Of a DNA stretch of 8,788 nucleotides, positions 6,010 to 8,788 are shown one piece after another. The notes below the pieces were generated by a model that was given only the letters and a program-made list of their open reading frames with translations, did not search any database and was not told the origin of the DNA. Position 1 is the stretch's first letter, and each line of letters opens with the position of its first letter. This DNA is from an uncultured Clostridia bacterium (GTDB lineage Bacteria; Bacillota; Clostridia; Christensenellales; Borkfalkiaceae), in the NCBI GenBank assembly GCA_900557285.1, contig USSJ01000033.1, forward strand, positions 1 through 8,788. Reading direction: 5' to 3'. Made by a program: the position numbers and the translations under genes.

Positions 6010-6327
6010 ATGATTGATTCAATGTCGATTTTTGAAAAAGTAGACAAAATACGCATAAAAAAGGGATTATCGTCCAACAAACTATGTACGAACGCAGGCA
6101 TTTCGCACGGAACGTTGAACGCATGGAAAACGCGGCAGACGATGCCGACGCTGGACGTTCTGGAAGGAATTTGCGACGCGCTGGAAATTCATCTGGCGAC
6201 GCTCCTTTTTGACGTAGACACCGACGATCTGACCGGCGAAGAAATTGACCTTTTGTCGGCGTTCCGCAAGCTCTCCGAAGAGCAGAAACACGCCGCCGTG
6301 CAGATGATCAAAGCCATGCAACAATAA
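6010..6327 (+). CDS. Xre-family helix-turn-helix transcriptional regulator
   Basis: Small DNA-binding protein of 105 residues. Residues 6-65 match the Xre/Cro fold: SIFEKVDKIRIKKGLSSNKL (helix 1 and start of helix 2), then NAGISHGTLNAWKTRQTMP (turn and recognition helix), then LDVLEGICDALEIHLATLL. The C-terminal segment (74-104, LTGEEIDLLSAFRKLSEEQK...) is the short helical tail common in clostridial chromosomal Xre proteins, probably for dimerisation. There is no ligand or peptidase domain. ATG 6010 has AGGGA 9 bases upstream; the alternative ATG 6022 would begin MSIFEK, closer to the usual family N-terminus, but has no ribosome binding site. There is no toxin or phage gene beside it. Target genes are unknown; the dyads upstream suggest autoregulation. 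Confidence 0.9.
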   Translation: MIDSMSIFEKVDKIRIKKGLSSNKLCTNAGISHGTLNAWKTRQTMPTLDVLEGICDALEIHLATLLFDVDTDDLTGEEIDLLSAFRKLSEEQKHAAVQMIKAMQQ

Positions 6328-6346
6328 TTTTTCACTAAAAATTACG

Positions 6347-6413
6347 GCCGCCCGTTTATGGTATGCACCTCCAAAACATCCGACTTTTGGGGTTTGCTTC
6401 CACAATGGGCGGC
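6347..6413. repeat. Long imperfect hairpin downstream of the Xre gene
   Basis: About 24 base pairs fold this 67-base stretch into one extended hairpin: 6347-6353 with 6407-6413 (GCCGCCC/GGGCGGC); 6356-6361 with 6400-6405 (one mismatch); 6365-6367 with 6395-6397; and 6369-6376 with 6385-6392, around the loop CATCCGAC. The outer arm begins 20 bases past the Xre stop and is followed by TCTTTTCTC on the plus strand. It could be a terminator, a structured RNA or a small dispersed palindromic element. The inner part, CACCTCCAAAA...TTTTGGGG, looks like the ends of some IS3-type elements, but no transposase is present. Confidence 0.55.
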
Positions 6414-6495
6414 TCTTTTCTCGCTCCATAGATTCGTTTTTTAAAATTCCTCTACTGTTTTTAAATTCTGCCGTATTTTTTCTGCATAACGTTTT

Positions 6496-6573
6496 CCAAA
6501 ACCGTGCGCCGAAATCGTGTGCCAAAATCGCGCGTCGATATTGCGCGCCAAAGGCGTGAACCAAAGCCGAAAC
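6496..6573. repeat. Six tandem 13 bp degenerate repeats
   Basis: Units start at 6496, 6509, 6522, 6535, 6548 and 6561, all exactly 13 bases. The first four are CCAAAACCGTGCG, CCGAAATCGTGTG, CCAAAATCGCGCG and TCGATATTGCGCG; the last two are more diverged (CCAAAGGCGTGAA, CCAAAGCCGAAAC). A rough consensus is CCAAAATCGTGCG. The period is not a multiple of 3 and no supported gene covers it. Confidence 0.75.
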
Positions 6574-6632
6574 TGTCTGCAGTGCTGTCGACTCACGGTT
6601 TTGTAGCCCCGTTCAGTCGTATTTTTTTAAGC

Positions 6633-6670
6633 AAAATCCAGCCGCGGAAAATTTTCCGCGGCTGGATTTT
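6633..6670. terminator. Bidirectional intrinsic terminator, perfect 38 bp palindrome
   Basis: Two 19-base arms (6633-6651 and 6652-6670) are exact reverse complements with no spacer. In RNA the central AAAATTTT would form the loop over a GC-rich stem (TCCAGCCGCGG). The outer ends give T-runs on both strands (TTTTT at 6667-6671 on plus, TTTT at 6636-6633 on minus). It lies between the plus-strand Xre gene and the minus-strand feo genes and can end transcripts from both sides. Confidence 0.85.
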
Positions 6671-6720
6671 TACTATTTGGAGATTACATTCGTGTAAGCA
6701 ATTTTATAAAAAATTTCCTT

Positions 6721-6834
6721 TCATCCTTCCCGCGGCGTTGCAAAATATTTGCATCGCCGCGGACAATCGCACGGCGAACATTTTTTCCCTGCCCGATTCC
6801 TGCAAAAGCCCATCCGATCGCATTCGCCGCATTT
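6721..6834 (-). pseudogene. Cys-rich reading frame without its own start, possible frameshifted tail
   Basis: From 6834 down to the TGA at 6721-6723 the minus strand encodes 37 residues beginning KCGECDRMGFC and continuing KKCSPCDCPRRCKYF. It holds seven cysteines, spaced C-x2-C-x5-C-x7-C-x2-C-x-C-x3-C, like a small metal-binding domain. No start codon with a ribosome binding site is seen. The frame is offset by one base from the FeoB-associated gene that ends at 6845, just after an A-rich stretch (6876-6849) prone to slippage or sequencing error. It may be a tail lost by frameshift, a programmed +1 product or chance. The 6730-6762 hairpin lies within it. Confidence 0.3.
6730..6762. repeat. 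Strong hairpin in the 3' region of the feo transcript
   Basis: CCGCGGCG (6730-6737) pairs with CGCCGCGG (6755-6762). After one T-T mismatch, TGCAAA (6739-6744) pairs with TTTGCA (6748-6753) around the loop ATA. No T-run follows directly on either strand, so it is a poor terminator. On the minus strand it may stabilise the 3' end of the feo mRNA before the palindrome at 6633-6670. Confidence 0.6.
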
Positions 6835-6844
6835 TCCTTTCGGA

Positions 6845-7042
6845 TTACTGTTTCTTTTCCTCTTTCTTTTCTTTCGTGTGACAGGAGCAGCATCCGCAGG
6901 AAGAACAATCACAGCCGCAGCCGCTCTTTCCGTGCTTTTTGCACCAGATCTTATACCCGATCGCAAACACGACAAGCCCTGCCGCCACGACTCCGACCGC
7001 TATGCTCACGATCGTCCCCGCCACCGTCAACAGATTCAGCAT
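6845..7042 (-). CDS. FeoB-associated Cys-rich membrane protein
   Basis: Protein of 65 residues with one membrane segment (about 5-29, TVAGTIVSIAVGVVAAGLVV) followed by a cytoplasmic-type cluster of eight cysteines (34, 42, 44, 46, 49, 51, 52, 54), with H55 next to them, and a Lys/Glu tail. This is the layout of the small proteins found behind feoB in Bacillota. They are thought to assist ferrous iron uptake, perhaps by binding metal at the FeoB pore, but the mechanism is not established. The ATG at 7042 is supported by AAAGGAG (7055-7049), 6 bases upstream. It follows feoB on the same strand after 134 bases and is probably cotranscribed. The A-rich 3' end precedes a Cys-rich frame in another register. 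Confidence 0.88.
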   Translation of the reverse strand: MLNLLTVAGTIVSIAVGVVAAGLVVFAIGYKIWCKKHGKSGCGCDCSSCGCCSCHTKEKKEEKKQ

Positions 7043-7059
7043 ATTTTACTCCTTTCGGG

Positions 7060-7086
7060 GTGCCGTCGTTTCAAAAACGACGGCAC
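7060..7086 (-). promoter_or_regulatory. Hairpin in the feoB - Cys-rich gene spacer
   Basis: A perfect 12 bp stem (7060-7071 with 7075-7086) has a 3-base loop. On the minus strand it ends 4 bases before the AAAGGAG of the small gene and is not followed by T-residues, so it should not terminate. It may act as a processing or stability element that sets feoB and its partner to different levels, and it leaves the ribosome binding site free. Confidence 0.55.
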
Positions 7087-7121
7087 GTTCCGCTCTTTTT
7101 CTCTTTTTTACAGTGTATTGC

Positions 7122-7197
7122 AAAGGCGCCTGCTTTTATTCCGCATTTTCGGTATTTTTTCTGCCTTTACGCTTTTTTATTCCGAAACGGCGCCTTT
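7122..7197 (-). repeat. Inverted and direct repeats at the feoB 3' end
   Basis: AAAGGCGCC at 7122-7130 is the reverse complement of GGCGCCTTT at 7189-7197, and the latter lies inside the last feoB codons (Lys-Gly-Ala). On the minus strand the motif CGGAATAAAA occurs across the feoB stop and again about 40 bases later. A partial local duplication is one explanation; a weak long-range stem is another. Confidence 0.4.
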
Positions 7198-8788
7198 TTC
7201 TTTTTTTCTGCATACGATCGCGCCGCGGTTTCGCAGGATGATAAATCCGATAAATCCTGCCGCCAGCGCCGCTACGATGAACACCGTCCACCACCAGGTA
7301 AGAACCAGATATACCGCCGTCGCCGTCAAATAAGAAGTGAGCATCCAGAACGCCACCGTCCACTTGAATTTCCCTTTCGGCGTTTCACCGCGAACGGTCG
7401 CCGCCGCCGCAAAACACGGAATGGTCAGCATATTGAACACCGTAAACGCGATCAGCGCCTGCCACGTGATGCCCGTCGATTGCATCAGCGCCACAACCGC
7501 GCCGATCCCGCTTTCGCCGTCATCCCAGCCCGGCAATACCGCCCCGATCGCAGGTACCAGCACGTAAAACGTTGCGATCACGTTTTCCTTCGCGATCAGT
7601 CCCGTTACCGCCGCCACGACAAACACCCAGCCGTAAGTCCCCAGCTGCAATCCGAATCCCATCGGCGTGCAGACCCACTGCACAAACGACCCGATACTGT
7701 ACAGAATGGATTCTTCAATCCCCACCATCTGCCAGCTCCAGTTGAAATTCGACAAAAACCAGATCACGATCGCACTCGCCACGATGATCGTGAACGCCTT
7801 CTTGATGTAATGCTTCAATTTATCCCATAAATGCACCATCAGCGACTTAAACTGCGGCAAATGATAGTCGGGAAGTTCCATAATGAACGGCGCCGCTTCC
7901 CCGCGCATCGTCGTCTGGCGCATCACCGCCACCGAAATCACCGCCATCGCCATCCCGAATACGTACAAGGCAAAAACCAGCAGGTCTGCATTCACGCTCG
8001 TATACTGCGACGCCACCGCTCCGCATACCGCCGCCAAAATCGGTGCCTTCGCTCCGCACGTGAAAAACGGTATCACGCGGTTGGTCATCACACGCTCTTT
8101 TTCGTCCGCAAGCGTACGCGTATTGATCGCCGCCGGCCCCGAACACCCGAATCCCATGATCATCGGTATGAACGCCCGTCCCGATAACCCGAACTTGCGG
8201 AATGCCCTGTCCAGTATGAACGCCACCCGCGCCATGTACCCCGAATCTTCCAATATCGAAATCAGTAAAAACAGAAACAAAATCTGCGGTACAAACGACA
8301 ATACCCCCGAAAGCCCTGCCCAGATCCCTTCGTTTACAAGCCCTTGCGCCCATGCCGCCGCGCCTACGTTTTCCAGTCCCGCCGCAATGCCTCCGCCGAT
8401 CTGATCGCATACAAATCCCGTCAGGTTGAATAAAATAGCCCCCGGCGTCGATATCCCCGCCGAACTGTAAAATACCTTGACAAATGCGTTCAGCACTTCG
8501 CCGCCCGCGTCTACGTCCTGCGCAAATCCCGCTCCGCCCGTAAACAGCTTCGCTATTGCGTTCAGATACAGAAAATCTTCCCCGAACGTCAGATGAAACA
8601 GCCCGAACAAAATGACCAAAAAGATCGGTATTCCCCAGATCCGATGCGTCAGCACCCGATCCGCTTTCTCCGATTTTGTCATCTTCTCCGCCCGCTTCGT
8701 ACGCTCTACCACCGCCGAAAAATTCGTCGTTATGTATTTGTAACGCGCGTCCGCGATCAGCGCTTCAAAATCACCGCCGAACAACTCC
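7177..8788 (-). CDS. feoB: Ferrous iron transporter FeoB, C-terminal permease part (5' end outside the window)
   Basis: Inner-membrane Fe(II) importer; 537 codons are seen and the frame is still open at the right edge, so the N-terminal GTPase domain lies beyond 8788. The sequence enters at ELFGGDFEALIADARYKYI, the usual link from G domain to membrane, then TDKVL-like SEKADRVLTHRIWGIPIF. Residues below count from the TTG codon at 8784. Gate 1 has GFGCSGPAAINTRTL (211-225) and PFFTCGAKAP (239-248), keeping the pore cysteine. Gate 2 has VTGLIAKENVIATFYVL (393-409). FNMLTIPCFAAAATVRGE (450-467) matches the C-terminal FeoB motif. About nine hydrophobic segments are visible. The Asn/Ser-Val-Pro usually found after GFGC is Ser-Gly-Pro here. 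It is followed by its small Cys-rich partner. No FeoA is visible in the window. Confidence 0.93.
   Translation of the reverse strand, partial: ELFGGDFEALIADARYKYITTNFSAVVERTKRAEKMTKSEKADRVLTHRIWGIPIFLVILFGLFHLTFGEDFLYLNAIAKLFTGGAGFAQDVDAGGEVLNAFVKVFYSSAGISTPGAILFNLTGFVCDQIGGGIAAGLENVGAAAWAQGLVNEGIWAGLSGVLSFVPQILFLFLLISILEDSGYMARVAFILDRAFRKFGLSGRAFIPMIMGFGCSGPAAINTRTLADEKERVMTNRVIPFFTCGAKAPILAAVCGAVASQYTSVNADLLVFALYVFGMAMAVISVAVMRQTTMRGEAAPFIMELPDYHLPQFKSLMVHLWDKLKHYIKKAFTIIVASAIVIWFLSNFNWSWQMVGIEESILYSIGSFVQWVCTPMGFGLQLGTYGWVFVVAAVTGLIAKENVIATFYVLVPAIGAVLPGWDDGESGIGAVVALMQSTGITWQALIAFTVFNMLTIPCFAAAATVRGETPKGKFKWTVAFWMLTSYLTATAVYLVLTWWWTVFIVAALAAGFIGFIILRNRGAIVCRKKEKGAVSE

Noticed and set aside
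6010..6327. Toxin-antitoxin pair or prophage repressor for the Xre gene
   Set aside because: No partner toxin, integrase or divergent phage gene lies nearby; the next genes are on the other strand and concern iron uptake.
6347..6413. Integron attC site
   Set aside because: The fold is similar in shape, but the core-site sequences at the ends (GTTRRRY type) are absent and there is no cassette array.
7060..7830. Plus-strand open frame of 256 codons opposite feoB
   Set aside because: It is an antisense shadow, Arg/His-rich and low in complexity, while the minus strand is clearly FeoB.

Overview
The window reads as ordinary chromosome from a Gram-positive Clostridia-like bacterium (Bacillota) of roughly balanced GC. 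The grounds are FeoB paired with a small FeoB-associated Cys-rich membrane protein, a DUF368 (PopT) lipid-carrier flippase, strong AGGAG-type ribosome binding sites, textbook sigma-A promoters and many intrinsic terminators. This placement is inferred from gene content and style, not from a search.

Layout. (1) 1-3199, minus strand: a two-gene operon, dxs then a DUF368/PopT-type membrane protein, read leftwards from a near-consensus promoter at 3171-3199 and ending at a hairpin at 37-77. Dxs starts the MEP isoprenoid pathway. PopT-family proteins return undecaprenyl phosphate, a product of that pathway, to the inner membrane leaflet, so the pairing makes biochemical sense. (2) 3200-3595: a divergent intergenic region with a plus-facing terminator-like hairpin that serves no visible gene. 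(3) 3596-4768, plus: an RlmI-family 23S rRNA cytosine methyltransferase with its own extended -10 promoter and a strong terminator; its last quarter differs in codon use. (4) 4881-5185: a non-coding tandem repeat array of about 31 bp per unit. (5) 5288-6327, plus: a small accessory module with a 103-residue protein of unknown function (good promoter, possible Spo0A boxes) and a short Xre-type regulator, separated by an RNA-like hairpin. (6) 6328-6844: a non-coding stretch with a long imperfect hairpin, a second minisatellite of 13 bp units, a perfect 38 bp palindrome that probably terminates both strands, and an out-of-frame Cys-rich reading frame. (7) 6845-8788, minus: the FeoB-associated Cys-rich membrane protein and the C-terminal permease part of FeoB, whose G domain lies beyond the right edge.

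No complete unknown multi-gene system is visible. The best leads are the dxs-popT pairing, the Cys-rich alternate frame behind the FeoB-associated gene, the two minisatellites and strand-specific hairpins around the small regulator module, and the codon-usage switch inside the methyltransferase gene.
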